A stretch of 46,085 nucleotides of DNA from assembly GCA_964373065.1 (NCBI GenBank), contig CAYJSJ010000009.1, positions 1 to 46,085 on the forward strand, given 5' to 3'. Origin of the DNA: CAYJSJ01 sp964373065 (lineage in GTDB: Bacteria > Patescibacteriota > Gracilibacteria > Peribacterales > Peribacteraceae). A model generated the notes under the pieces. That model saw only the letters and a program-made list of their open reading frames with translations. It had not been told where the DNA came from and did not search any database. The first letter of the stretch is position 1. Each line of letters begins with the position of its first letter. The position numbers and the translations under genes are program-made. This document shows, one piece after another, positions 39,069-46,085 of the stretch.

Positions 39069-39770
39069 ATGAAGAAACATCCCATTCGCCACCGGGTTGA
39101 ACGTACGAAAAACAAGCACAGCAGAGCCGTTTTATTGGACGATACCATCGTAATCCGGCTCGCGGGGGGGCTCTCTGCATCCGAAGAGCGGGAACACATT
39201 TCTGACCTCCTCAAACGGATGACGCTGCAAGTTGCAGACGAGCGGGAGAAGATACACATCAATCCATTCGGAAGACTGCTCGACAGCGGGGAAAGTACGA
39301 CGGTAAAAACTACGAGCGGCCGCAGGTACTGCTTCGTTTTAAAGCCCGGCAGAAAGACTGGTATCCGCCGTACGCGTCGCGGATGGACAGTCATCATCGG
39401 GCCGAACATGCGCCGCAAAGGTTTGCATATGCTTCTGTGGAAAACACTGGCACAAGCGGAGCAGAGACGCATAGAGGCACTCGTGGAGAAGATTAATGCG
39501 CAGACGTTCGGCGTGCACACCTCCGGAATAAAGCTCCGCTTTGCCTCTTCGCAATGGGGAAGCTGCAGCCCCCGTGGCATCATCATGCTGAATGCCGCAA
39601 TGCTGTTTGTTTCACCGGAAGTTCTCCGCTACGTGATCATCCATGAGCTTGCGCACCGTAAACGCGCCGATCACAGCCACCAGTACTGGGCGTGGGTGCA
39701 GTGGGCGATGCCCGGGTACGCAAAAGCGAGAGAGAAACTCTACGACTACAGGCTGCCCACACTTGCGTAA
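39069..39770 (+). CDS. YgjP-like (DUF45) zinc metallopeptidase
   Basis: 233 residues. The C-terminal half has the DUF45 signature: KLRFASSQWGSCSPRGIIMLNAAMLFVSPEVLRYVIIHELAHRKRADHSHQYWAWV, with HELAH as the zinc motif (HExxH) and the downstream His (DHSHQYW) as third ligand. The N-terminal 120 residues are basic and probably bind a partner or nucleic acid. These SprT/YgjP-like proteins are cytoplasmic with mostly unknown substrates. The ATG at 39069 has TATACT upstream; a longer reading to 38916 would overlap the previous gene and cross that box. Confidence 0.9.
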   Translation: MKKHPIRHRVERTKNKHSRAVLLDDTIVIRLAGGLSASEEREHISDLLKRMTLQVADEREKIHINPFGRLLDSGESTTVKTTSGRRYCFVLKPGRKTGIRRTRRGWTVIIGPNMRRKGLHMLLWKTLAQAEQRRIEALVEKINAQTFGVHTSGIKLRFASSQWGSCSPRGIIMLNAAMLFVSPEVLRYVIIHELAHRKRADHSHQYWAWVQWAMPGYAKAREKLYDYRLPTLA

Positions 39771-39793
39771 TTGCTAGAGGCCACCAAGCGAAA

Positions 39794-39802
39794 TGGTATG
39801 CT
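39794..39802 (+). promoter_or_regulatory. Extended -10 box of the inositol-monophosphatase-family gene
   Basis: TGGTATGCT, 6 nt before the ATG at 39809. Confidence 0.6.
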
Positions 39803-39808
39803 GTCTGT

Positions 39809-40630
39809 ATGGAACAGAGAGAATCTGCAATGTTACTGCGCGTTGCGCGTGAAGCGGCTGCGGCTGCGGCTACGATGCTTGCGCGGGAATATGATGCTGT
39901 CCTCCGAGGGATCTCCCCGCTGTCTGTAACCACGAAGGAGTCCGCAACGGACTTCGTCACCGATCTCGACCATAAAGCTCAGGAAATCATGATTACCGTC
40001 ATTCAGAAACACTTCCCCGAGCATCGGTTCATTGCAGAGGAAGACGGCGCAGAATCGCTTGGCGATGCCAAGAGCCCCTACGAATGGATTCTTGATCCGC
40101 TGGATGGCACGCTCAATTTTATTCACGGGCGTGAAAATTTCGGGACCATCGTAACGGTGCAGAAGAACGGGGAACTCCTCGCGGGAGCTATGGAGCTTCC
40201 GATCCTTGGCCAACGCTTTTACGGAGCCAAAGGTGGAGGAGCGTTTTATAACGACAAGCCCGTGAAGCTCAGGCGCACCAAGGGAATGAACGATGCGATC
40301 CTCAATTGCAATACCATGCGCAGAGCCGTGCAAGGAAATGATGGTATCTTCCGCGCGACCATGCCGCAGTGTGCATCCATAGAAAATAGCGGGTGTGCGG
40401 CGCAGGAACTGGGCGAAATACTCCGCGGAAAAACCGATGGCGCGTTCTTCCTCGGCATACGCCTTTGGGACATTGCCTGTGGATTTTTGCTCATACAAGA
40501 AGCGGGCGGCAGCATGCGGTATGACGCTCTGGAGCCCGAGAATCCGCGTACGGGGTACCGCTGCGCCGCAAGCACCGCACCAATCTTCGAGGAGCTTTGG
40601 GAGTGGGTGGAGACGAAAATGGAGAGATAG
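39809..40630 (+). CDS. Inositol-monophosphatase-family phosphatase
   Basis: 273 residues, normal for the family of Mg2+- and Li+-sensitive sugar phosphatases (inositol monophosphatase, CysQ, FBPase IV, SuhB). Metal-site motifs: FIAEEDGAE, WILDPLDGTLNFIHG (DPxDGTxNF) and LWDIACGFLLIQEAGG (WDxAxG). The substrate is not clear from the sequence; inositol 1-phosphate, 3'-phosphoadenosine phosphate or fructose bisphosphate are possible. ATG 39809 is supported by the -10 box 6 nt upstream. A GGGAATG repeat starts at the stop codon. Confidence 0.9.
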   Translation: MEQRESAMLLRVAREAAAAAATMLAREYDAVLRGISPLSVTTKESATDFVTDLDHKAQEIMITVIQKHFPEHRFIAEEDGAESLGDAKSPYEWILDPLDGTLNFIHGRENFGTIVTVQKNGELLAGAMELPILGQRFYGAKGGGAFYNDKPVKLRRTKGMNDAILNCNTMRRAVQGNDGIFRATMPQCASIENSGCAAQELGEILRGKTDGAFFLGIRLWDIACGFLLIQEAGGSMRYDALEPENPRTGYRCAASTAPIFEELWEWVETKMER

Positions 40631-40646
40631 GGAATGGGGAATGGGA
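40630..40646 (+). repeat. GGGAATG-type repeat x2 after the phosphatase gene
   Basis: GGGAATGGGGAATGGGA, directly after the stop; same family as 19089-19113. The rest of the gap to 40734 holds AGCTAA-type short direct repeats and no gene. Confidence 0.8.
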
Positions 40647-40734
40647 TACTGCCCAGTCGGCTTTGCAACGAACAGAACGAATAGGAAAAAAGTATTGTAG
40701 TGAAAGAAGCTAACAAAGCTAAGCAGTGAATCAG

Positions 40735-41208
40735 CTAGCGCAGCTGTTCCTGAATGAATATCGGAACGATACCAAGCGCAATATAACTGCACTGAGTATC
40801 CCTCGGCAAATGCTTGAAATCTCTGATACGTTTACGACAGTTTTTGCTTCGGCACTTACACTCTATTTCCCAATCGTCTTCATCCATGGTTGTCGAGTAA
40901 TCCAACACAATTTCCTCACCCTTTCTTATATTCATAATCGCTACGAGCATAACACGTTTTTCTATGACTATTCCTGAATTCGGAGTGCACGAATGATTAA
41001 AAAAATCATCAAAATCACCGGAGGGACCCAAATACTTATCGATGCCGATCTGAATATACCTATCATCTTCCGGTCTAATGAGTGCCGGCAAATCTGCTCT
41101 TTTCATTATTGCTCCCGTAAACTCAAAAATGTCCTCTCCTTTTAAAAAATTTCTATTCGCGATCACTGCCGAACCAAATTCGCCCCGTCTGAGAATCAAA
41201 TCTCGCAT
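40735..41208 (-). CDS. SET-domain protein (putative protein lysine methyltransferase)
   Basis: 157 residues. The SET fold is compact: GSAVIANRNFLKGEDIFEFTGAIM, then DFFNHSCTPNSGIVIEKRVMLVAIMNIRKGEEIVLDYS with the knot-forming NHSC and the active-site Tyr, followed by a post-SET-like C-x-C-x4-C (ECKCRSKNC). SET enzymes methylate lysines in proteins; bacterial ones are rare and often modify ribosomal or chromatin-like proteins. A third Cys/His ligand beyond the motif is not obvious. An extended -10 (TGGTATTAT) lies 6 nt before the ATG. It is convergent with the phosphatase gene. Confidence 0.9.
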   Translation of the reverse strand: MRDLILRRGEFGSAVIANRNFLKGEDIFEFTGAIMKRADLPALIRPEDDRYIQIGIDKYLGPSGDFDDFFNHSCTPNSGIVIEKRVMLVAIMNIRKGEEIVLDYSTTMDEDDWEIECKCRSKNCRKRIRDFKHLPRDTQCSYIALGIVPIFIQEQLR

Positions 41209-41214
41209 GACTCT

Positions 41215-41223
41215 ATAATACCA
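41215..41223 (-). promoter_or_regulatory. Extended -10 box of the SET gene
   Basis: TGGTATTAT on the minus strand, 6 nt before the ATG. Confidence 0.65.
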
Positions 41224-41255
41224 ACGACAAACGAAAAACCAATGAAGCTATTCAG

Positions 41256-41948
41256 CTAATCACTATACCGCGGATTCTGGCAGTCCAGATTCATCACACA
41301 CGTTGTCGGACGTGCTGGAAGTACACCGGAGTCTCTGCGATTGCCGTTGTCCAATGCTTCTTTAATCATCTGCAAACGCAGCTTGAATGCAGGCAGATCC
41401 GGAGCTGCCGGGCGAAGCGACCTCCGGATGTAAGCGTTATGGTTCAAAAGCCCGATCACAGGCTCTTTCTTCACGCCTTCTCCCACGAGTGCTCTGCAGA
41501 GCTTATAGAAACCAACGATGCGAAATTTCTTGAGAGAATCGGGGCAAAACCCCGCCTGTGTATACCGGCGAAGCAGCAGCCTGTCGGGGGAACTCAGCGT
41601 ATCTGTTGTCTCGGAGGTGACAGCATCCTGCGGTGCAAGCGCTTTCTTTTCCGGAACCGCAGAAAGCACGCGTTCAATGGATGCAGAATCGTTAATATCC
41701 GGCTTCTCCAGATCCATACCCTGCTGACTTTTTCGCTGGAATTGCTCTATGGCATTCCAATAGAGCCGTGTTTGCGCGCGTACGCGGCGGCGGTCCTCCA
41801 TTGCTCTCTGGTAGAGAGCTGCCGGCTTAAGTGTGAGTGTCTCTACGGCATTCGTGGAAATAAGGACGGCCGTCGACGTTACGGGTACCGTAACGACAGC
41901 GACGAGCGACGCTATCATCAGCCTGCGAGTGACAGGATGCATCATCAT
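41256..41948 (-). CDS. Membrane-anchored or exported protein, paralogue of the next gene
   Basis: 230 residues. An N-terminal helix (RRLMIASLVAVVTVPVTSTAVLI) suggests a signal anchor. After it come RVRAQTRLYWNAIEQFQ, KPDINDSASIERVLSAV, an acidic/Thr-rich middle, and FCPDSLKKFRIVGFYKLCRALV with two cysteines. The same order of motifs is in the upstream neighbour (RVRTARRDYWDAVLQW, QPNINDAASIAFYL, NCPASLLTFHRAGLRELCTVLL), so the two arose by duplication. No known family. It starts 5 bases after the upstream stop and probably shares its transcript. Confidence 0.75.
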   Translation of the reverse strand: MMMHPVTRRLMIASLVAVVTVPVTSTAVLISTNAVETLTLKPAALYQRAMEDRRRVRAQTRLYWNAIEQFQRKSQQGMDLEKPDINDSASIERVLSAVPEKKALAPQDAVTSETTDTLSSPDRLLLRRYTQAGFCPDSLKKFRIVGFYKLCRALVGEGVKKEPVIGLLNHNAYIRRSLRPAAPDLPAFKLRLQMIKEALDNGNRRDSGVLPARPTTCVMNLDCQNPRYSD

Positions 41949-41953
41949 AAAAC

Positions 41954-42679
41954 TTATCGGGGACGCGGGCGGCCTCCGCTATGCATGAGCGGACGGACGG
42001 ACGTGCCGCCTTCATAGCGCAGAGATTCCTCCATCTGTTTTAGCCGATCCTTCAATGTGCGTACCGGTGCATTCCCTCCCGCAGATTTCCTCCGGAGCTC
42101 TTCACTGCGCGAAGCGATATTCGGTCGATGAAGTGCCATACGCTCAGCAAGAAGCACTGTGCAAAGCTCACGCAATCCCGCACGATGGAAGGTAAGCAAT
42201 GAAGCGGGACAATTTTGAGAATCGATGTAGCCATCGACGAGGTTACGATACTTTTTCGAAAGTGCTTCGTATAGCTCCCGTGCTTCGGCAACGGCACGTT
42301 CATCATCGCTCAGCACTTCCTCCTCCGCGGCACTATGCGACGTATCCCCCGCCTTGGCAGCCGCTATATTTTCCGGATCGAGGTAGAACGCAATGCTTGC
42401 TGCATCATTGATATTTGGTTGTATGAGGCCTTGTATCCCGATCCGTGTGAGCGCGTTCCACTGCAACACGGCGTCCCAGTAGTCGCGCCTGGCCGTTCGG
42501 ACGCGGGAAATGTCATTGATCGCGGCACTCCGCAAATCAACCGATTGCTCTCGTTGCTTTCCATCATCGTCTATGGAACGGAAAAGCCCCGTCATGGTTG
42601 CAGGCAGCGCGACCATACCGATAAGTGCTGCAACGAGTACGTGCGCGAGATGCGTTCCTTGCTGAGATTTCTTTGTCAT
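41954..42679 (-). CDS. Membrane-anchored or exported protein, first of a duplicated pair
   Basis: 241 residues from ATG 42679. N-terminal helix LAHVLVAALIGMVALPATMTGLF, then the conserved blocks RVRTARRDYWDAVLQW, PNINDAASIAFYL and NCPASLLTFHRAGLRELCTVLLAERM, an acidic segment (SHSAAEEEVLSDDERAVAEAREL) and a basic, Arg-rich C-terminus (SGGRPRPR). The conserved ND-ASI and the paired Cys are likely structural. No family recognised. An ATG at 42709 overlaps the -10 box and is rejected. Confidence 0.75.
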   Translation of the reverse strand: MTKKSQQGTHLAHVLVAALIGMVALPATMTGLFRSIDDDGKQREQSVDLRSAAINDISRVRTARRDYWDAVLQWNALTRIGIQGLIQPNINDAASIAFYLDPENIAAAKAGDTSHSAAEEEVLSDDERAVAEARELYEALSKKYRNLVDGYIDSQNCPASLLTFHRAGLRELCTVLLAERMALHRPNIASRSEELRRKSAGGNAPVRTLKDRLKQMEESLRYEGGTSVRPLMHSGGRPRPR

Positions 42680-42707
42680 AGGTGTGTGTATGTATGAACT
42701 TACGTAC

Positions 42708-42716
42708 ATTATAGCA
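42708..42716 (-). promoter_or_regulatory. Consensus extended -10 of the duplicated pair
   Basis: TGCTATAAT on the minus strand, 28 nt before the ATG at 42679. Confidence 0.7.
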
Positions 42717-42766
42717 AAAAGATAGTTATCTGGCAATGTGCCATTTTTACCCTACCAATCGCCTCT

Positions 42767-43723
42767 TTAGAGCAATCCAACCGCCCTCTTCACCGCTTCC
42801 ATCTTCGGTCCTGCAACCCTACGCGCTCTGGTCGCTCCTTCTTCCATCAGCCGCAGCAGTTCGGATTCCTTAAGCAAAGTATGTTTCTTGCGCATGGCGG
42901 AGAAGTAATCCATGCACGTTGCGAAGAGACGCTTTTTTCCTTCGCCGTAGGAAAGGCCGTTACGGTATTCGTCGGCAAGCGCTCGCATATCACCTGCACC
43001 TAGGAAGAGCTTGTGAATCTGGAAGATAACGCATGAATCGGGATCCTTGGGATCGGTCGCGCCCTTCGAATCGGTAACAATACCCATGATCGCCTTCTTG
43101 ATCACCTGCTCATCGCCGAAAAGCGGAATGGTATTGCCGTAACTCTTACTCATTTTTTGCCCGTCAGTTCCGGGAACAACGGCTACATCTTCGCAAATCT
43201 CCGGTTCGGGTACGGTAAAAAGTTCGCCGAATGTATTATTGAATTTCATGGCAATGTCCCTCGTCATCTCGAGGTGCTGCTTCTGATCTTTCCCGACCGG
43301 CACGATATCTGCATCATACAGAAGGATGTCGGCCGCCATGAGCACCGGATACGTCAGGAGACCGGCCGTCGCAGCGATACCGCGCTCAACCTTCTCCTTG
43401 TAACTCACGGCACGTTCTAAAAGCCCCATCGGCGTTACAGTGGAGAGAATCCACATCAGCTCCGCGTGCTCGGGAACGGCAGATTGGAAGAACATGATTG
43501 ACCGCTCCGGATCGAACCCGGCTGCGATGTAATCGCGCGCAGCACCCAAGCGGGCGGCGCGAAGTGCTTCGGGATGATGGAGTGTCGTGAGCGCATGCAG
43601 ATCGACAATAAAGAAATAGCTTTGTTCCGCATTCTCTTGGTACGTACGATTCGGCACCATGGAGCCGAAGTAGTTCCCAAGATGGAGGGTGCCGGAAGGT
43701 TGCATGGCGGAAAGGACGCGCAT
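42767..43723 (-). CDS. trpS: Tryptophan-tRNA ligase
   Basis: 318 residues, the usual compact bacterial TrpRS. HIGH-type motif PSGTLHLGNYFG near the N-terminus; MAADILLYDADIVPVGKDQKQHLEMTRDIA in the middle; KMSKS motif in GTDGQKMSKSYGNTIPLF; helical C-terminus AGPKMEAVKRAVGLL. It charges tRNA-Trp. ATG 43723 (MRVLSAMQPSGTLH) is chosen: TACAAT lies 6 nt upstream. An ATG at 43750 would lie upstream of that box. It is next to the rluD-like gene, 27 bases away on the same strand. Confidence 0.97.
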   Translation of the reverse strand: MRVLSAMQPSGTLHLGNYFGSMVPNRTYQENAEQSYFFIVDLHALTTLHHPEALRAARLGAARDYIAAGFDPERSIMFFQSAVPEHAELMWILSTVTPMGLLERAVSYKEKVERGIAATAGLLTYPVLMAADILLYDADIVPVGKDQKQHLEMTRDIAMKFNNTFGELFTVPEPEICEDVAVVPGTDGQKMSKSYGNTIPLFGDEQVIKKAIMGIVTDSKGATDPKDPDSCVIFQIHKLFLGAGDMRALADEYRNGLSYGEGKKRLFATCMDYFSAMRKKHTLLKESELLRLMEEGATRARRVAGPKMEAVKRAVGLL

Positions 43724-43729
43724 GAATGG

Positions 43730-43735
43730 ATTGTA
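43730..43735 (-). promoter_or_regulatory. -10 box of trpS
   Basis: TACAAT on the minus strand, 6 nt before the trpS ATG. Confidence 0.6.
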
Positions 43736-43750
43736 CTGAGCATGAGACAA

Positions 43751-44455
43751 TTAATGAAGGCTTACCCGTAATTTCTGTAAGCATTCCTCAAACGCCCTCG
43801 GCAACGGAGCAGAAACCCGCACAATCTTCCCGGTGATCGGATGCGGAAATTCTACGGAGAGCGCATGCAAGAAAAACTTCGCGTACCCCAGTTCTTGGCG
43901 AAACAACTGATTGAATTTCCCCAGTCCGTATTCACGGTCCAAAACAAGCGGGTGACCGATGCTCGCAAAATGCCTGCGGATCTGGTGGTGGCGCCCCGTA
44001 GTGATGACGCACTCGACATACGTGGAATTTGAGAAGCGATCGAGAACGGTATAGAGCGTCTCTGCATCTATAAGTGACCTTTGACCTTTGACCTTCGACA
44101 TCGGATGTCGAAGGTCAAAGGTCGTACGACGAGCAGGAAGCTGCTTGCGAATAGCACCACTTCGTTGTTCCAACCTCCCCATGACTAACGTACGGTACGT
44201 CTTCTTCCATTGAACAAATTTATTGTTCAAGAATTTTCGCTCTGCTTCCTTAGTTTTCGCAAAGACCACCACGCCAGAACTTTCGAAGTCTAAGCGGTGG
44301 ACGACGCGAAGTCCCGGATGATCCTTTTTGAGGAAATCGAAGAGCGGCAGCTTGCCGACCTTGCCCTTACCACGCACGGAAAGTTCGCCGCACAATTTAT
44401 GCACAGCGAGGAGATGCTCGTCTTCGTAGAGGATGCGGTCGGTGGATATGCCCAT
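43751..44455 (-). CDS. RluA/RluD-family pseudouridine synthase
   Basis: 234 residues, catalytic domain only; the S4 domain of RluD is absent. ILYEDEHLLAVHKLCGELSV is the entry strand. The active-site motif is VVHRLDFESSGVVVFAKT with catalytic Asp (HRLDxxTSG, here ESSG). TGRHHQIRRHFASIGHPLVLDREYG is the second family motif. It isomerises uridine in rRNA or tRNA; the target cannot be assigned. A 41-bp perfect palindrome and a TTGAACAA dyad lie inside the coding sequence without breaking it. TACACT lies 6 nt before the ATG. Confidence 0.93.
   Translation of the reverse strand: MGISTDRILYEDEHLLAVHKLCGELSVRGKGKVGKLPLFDFLKKDHPGLRVVHRLDFESSGVVVFAKTKEAERKFLNNKFVQWKKTYRTLVMGRLEQRSGAIRKQLPARRTTFDLRHPMSKVKGQRSLIDAETLYTVLDRFSNSTYVECVITTGRHHQIRRHFASIGHPLVLDREYGLGKFNQLFRQELGYAKFFLHALSVEFPHPITGKIVRVSAPLPRAFEECLQKLRVSLH
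44083..44123. repeat. 41-bp perfect palindrome inside the pseudouridine synthase gene
   Basis: Arms of 20 bp (44083-44102 and 44104-44123) pair perfectly around a single base at 44103. The arms contain the tandem heptamer TGACCTT/GACCTTT. On the minus strand it encodes FDLRHPMSKVKGQ. In mRNA it would be a very stable hairpin; in DNA a cruciform. Confidence 0.95.
44210..44230. repeat. Inverted repeat TTGAACAA-N5-TTGTTCAA inside the pseudouridine synthase gene
   Basis: Perfect 8-bp arms with a 5-nt loop. A near copy is at 19591-19613, and a half site (AATTGTTCAA) is in mvk around 27304-27313. Confidence 0.75.
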
Positions 44456-44461
44456 ACCGGG

Positions 44462-44467
44462 AGTGTA
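44462..44467 (-). promoter_or_regulatory. -10 box of the pseudouridine synthase gene
   Basis: TACACT on the minus strand, 6 nt before the ATG and directly after the stop of the upstream gene. Confidence 0.5.
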
Positions 44468-45997
44468 CTACCTCCCTCCTTCTTTGCGAAAAAGGAAGAA
44501 ATACGGCTCCGGCTGTATAAAGTCACTTCCGGCACAAGGCGGAGGATTTTCGCTAAATTGCTGCTCTATATACTTTCTTGCGTCACCGGTCATCTGGAAA
44601 TCATCCAGACTGGAAATGAGGATACCGGGAGTCTCAAAGAGCCCCTTCAAACTCTCGTCTGTAAAGTACGAAGGAACACCGGCAAAACGGGCGTAGTGAA
44701 TAAAGACGGGACCGAAGGGAACTGCATCCGCATACGCATACGGTCCCATGCCGCGCTCCATGAGCTGAAAGTATTTTTCATAACCGCAACGCTCCATGAC
44801 GGTATCGAGCGTCCGCGCCGCAGAACGCAAAACCTGCTCCTGCTCCTGCCACGTACGCAGCTGATCCGCATAGGAAAAACGCGCGGTAGAAAACGCTGTA
44901 AGAAGGAGCAACGAAGCAACGACAACGGGAAGGACGCTATGGAGAGAGAACGCATTGTGCCGAAGTGCCACCCACCAGAGTGCGGCATACACGGGTACCG
45001 CAAAGACAAAATGATGACCGTAGAAATCTCCGCCGATGGCGATGGCGCCAAAGGTGAGAAGTGAAGCGATCACCCACCGCACTCCAAACATTCTTCCCTG
45101 CTTTCTGATGCCTGCGATACAAGAGAGAATCCACAGAACCGTAATGGCGACGGCAAAGTACCACGAAAAGCTTCCGAGATTGACAAACGTTCTCCATACT
45201 TCAAATAACCGGAATGCAAGAGGCTCCGGATGCTGCCCCACGTGCACGCCGAGCATGTAGGGAAGATAGACGGAGAAAAACGGTTCAACGAGACCGAGTG
45301 CAAAGAGCGCGACGCTGCCGATGAGCACTGCGACGACGCAGGGGAGAACGAATGCAGTAGAGGTGAATCGAATGATGGATTGGCCCCCCCCTTCATGGAG
45401 CAGAATGACGCCTGCGAGTATGGAAAGAAGAAACGGCTCCTTCAATCCGACGGAACTGAGGAGCACTACCCCCAAGATGACACCGCGTTTGAAAGAAACG
45501 CAATCGCGACCGACAAGGAGCGCGAGAAACAAAACGGCAAAGAATGCGCCGTAGCTTTCCGCCAGTCCGAGCCCCGCCATCGCTGCGGTGTAAAGTCCCA
45601 GCAATAGGGCAAAGAGAAGGGTCAACAGACTGAGTACCCTCCGCACGGAAGCCGGGTTTCCCTCGATCAAGCGGAGCACTGGCAAAAGCACAAGAAGAGG
45701 AATGCCCAGAAGCACCGCGGCCTGCGTAAGCTTCACAAGAAACTGGCTGCCAAAGATCTTCCACGAGAGCGCATGGAGCAGGAAAATGCCGGGTGGCTTT
45801 GTTTCAAAGAGATCCGTATAGGGCTTGAGTCCCTTCAGCATCCCCCGCCCGATCGTCTGGAAAATAAGCGCATCGCCGTGGAGCTCTCCGGAATACACTT
45901 CATACCAGGCACGCAGCAGAAGGCTCAGTGCCGCAACGGCGATCCCCATGCCGATGGCAACAGGAATGATATTCTGAACAATCGCACGTCTGTTCAT
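44468..45997 (-). CDS. GT39-like multi-span glycosyltransferase, putative
   Basis: 509 residues with about ten to twelve membrane helices. The first periplasmic loop after helix 1 has SGELHGDALIFQTIGRGMLKGLKPYTDLFETKPPGIFLLH. This D...YxD...KPP(G) pattern is that of GT39/PMT-like and ArnT-like lipid-linked sugar transferases, with the catalytic Asp after helix 1. The C-terminal 110 residues (from FSYADQLRTWQEQ) are soluble. It would transfer a sugar from a polyprenyl carrier to an acceptor outside the cell. The ATG at 45997 has TACACT 6 nt upstream. Confidence 0.8.
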   Translation of the reverse strand: MNRRAIVQNIIPVAIGMGIAVAALSLLLRAWYEVYSGELHGDALIFQTIGRGMLKGLKPYTDLFETKPPGIFLLHALSWKIFGSQFLVKLTQAAVLLGIPLLVLLPVLRLIEGNPASVRRVLSLLTLLFALLLGLYTAAMAGLGLAESYGAFFAVLFLALLVGRDCVSFKRGVILGVVLLSSVGLKEPFLLSILAGVILLHEGGGQSIIRFTSTAFVLPCVVAVLIGSVALFALGLVEPFFSVYLPYMLGVHVGQHPEPLAFRLFEVWRTFVNLGSFSWYFAVAITVLWILSCIAGIRKQGRMFGVRWVIASLLTFGAIAIGGDFYGHHFVFAVPVYAALWWVALRHNAFSLHSVLPVVVASLLLLTAFSTARFSYADQLRTWQEQEQVLRSAARTLDTVMERCGYEKYFQLMERGMGPYAYADAVPFGPVFIHYARFAGVPSYFTDESLKGLFETPGILISSLDDFQMTGDARKYIEQQFSENPPPCAGSDFIQPEPYFFLFRKEGGR

Positions 45998-46003
45998 GGC
46001 AGA

Positions 46004-46009
46004 AGTGTA
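46004..46009 (-). promoter_or_regulatory. -10 box of the GT39-like gene
   Basis: TACACT on the minus strand, 6 nt before the ATG. The last 76 bases of the window show no further gene. Confidence 0.55.
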
Positions 46010-46085
46010 ACGCAAGAAGTAGTGCCGCGTCATGCGGAGCAGAGTGCAAACTTGCCAGTTCTGGAGAGTGGCTTCTCATGGTTTA

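Noticed and set aside
40726..40977. Small plus-strand gene opposite the SET gene
   Set aside because: Fully antisense to a well-supported SET domain, no own promoter and no recognisable sequence.

Overview
The window is bacterial, with a fairly balanced base composition, dense short genes and the standard code (TGA is a stop). Several features point to the Candidate Phyla Radiation/Patescibacteria, tentatively Peregrinibacteria (Peribacter-like): a CPR-style PrgI + TraC-like pair, a four-domain S1 protein with a degenerate Ada-like tail, Ser-rich linkers in a giant Cys-rich secreted protein, many small exported proteins of unknown function, and a mevalonate pathway. Using TGA as a stop argues against Gracilibacteria/Absconditabacteria. 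The lineage is inferred from gene content only.

Layout. 1-8 kb: tRNA-Arg, tatD, an FTR1-type iron permease, tRNA-Lys, a glycosyltransferase, ruvB, and rplK/rplA separated by a membrane protein. 7-16 kb: dus, a VirB2-like pilin, an AI-2E-type permease, clpC, prgI, a TraC-like protein and ribosomal protein S1. 15.5-19.5 kb: a HIT protein, small membrane proteins, yidD, two tRNA-Gly genes, mscL, a C39-like protease and a PRMT-like methyltransferase. 19.7-23.5 kb: a 1285-residue secreted Cys-rich protein. 23.6-25.1 kb: pdxS/pdxT for PLP synthesis. 25.2-33.2 kb: isoprenoid island (idi, uppS, mvk, mvaD, HMG-CoA reductase, mvaS, thiolase and a DUF35-guanylate-kinase-like fusion). 33.4-38 kb: alpha-glucan operon (glycosyltransferase, GH57, GH15). 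38-46 kb: secreted proteins, a YgjP-like metallopeptidase, an inositol-monophosphatase-family enzyme, a SET-domain protein, trpS, an RluD-type pseudouridine synthase and a multi-span GT39-like protein.

The isoprenoid island runs from acetyl-CoA (thiolase, mvaS, HMG-CoA reductase) through mevalonate kinase and diphosphomevalonate decarboxylase to IPP/DMAPP and the undecaprenyl carrier. The only step with no obvious enzyme is phosphomevalonate kinase. The only unassigned kinase-like domain in the island is the guanylate-kinase fold fused to DUF35.

Three genome-wide habits stand out. (1) Many genes have a -10 box (often extended, TGnTAnnnT) only 5-11 nt before the start codon and no Shine-Dalgarno sequence, as expected for leaderless mRNAs. 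(2) Arrays of 7-, 8-, 15/16- or 18-bp tandem repeats sit at gene junctions and, read in frame, inside conserved enzymes; the same unit families recur at unrelated loci. (3) Three genes of the isoprenoid island lack a usable ATG/GTG/TTG: mvk needs a -1 frameshift at a GGGAAAA heptamer, uppS seems to start at CTG, and the thiolase at ATC. No stretch longer than about 200 bases lacks a gene, and I saw no CRISPR array, insertion sequence or rRNA.
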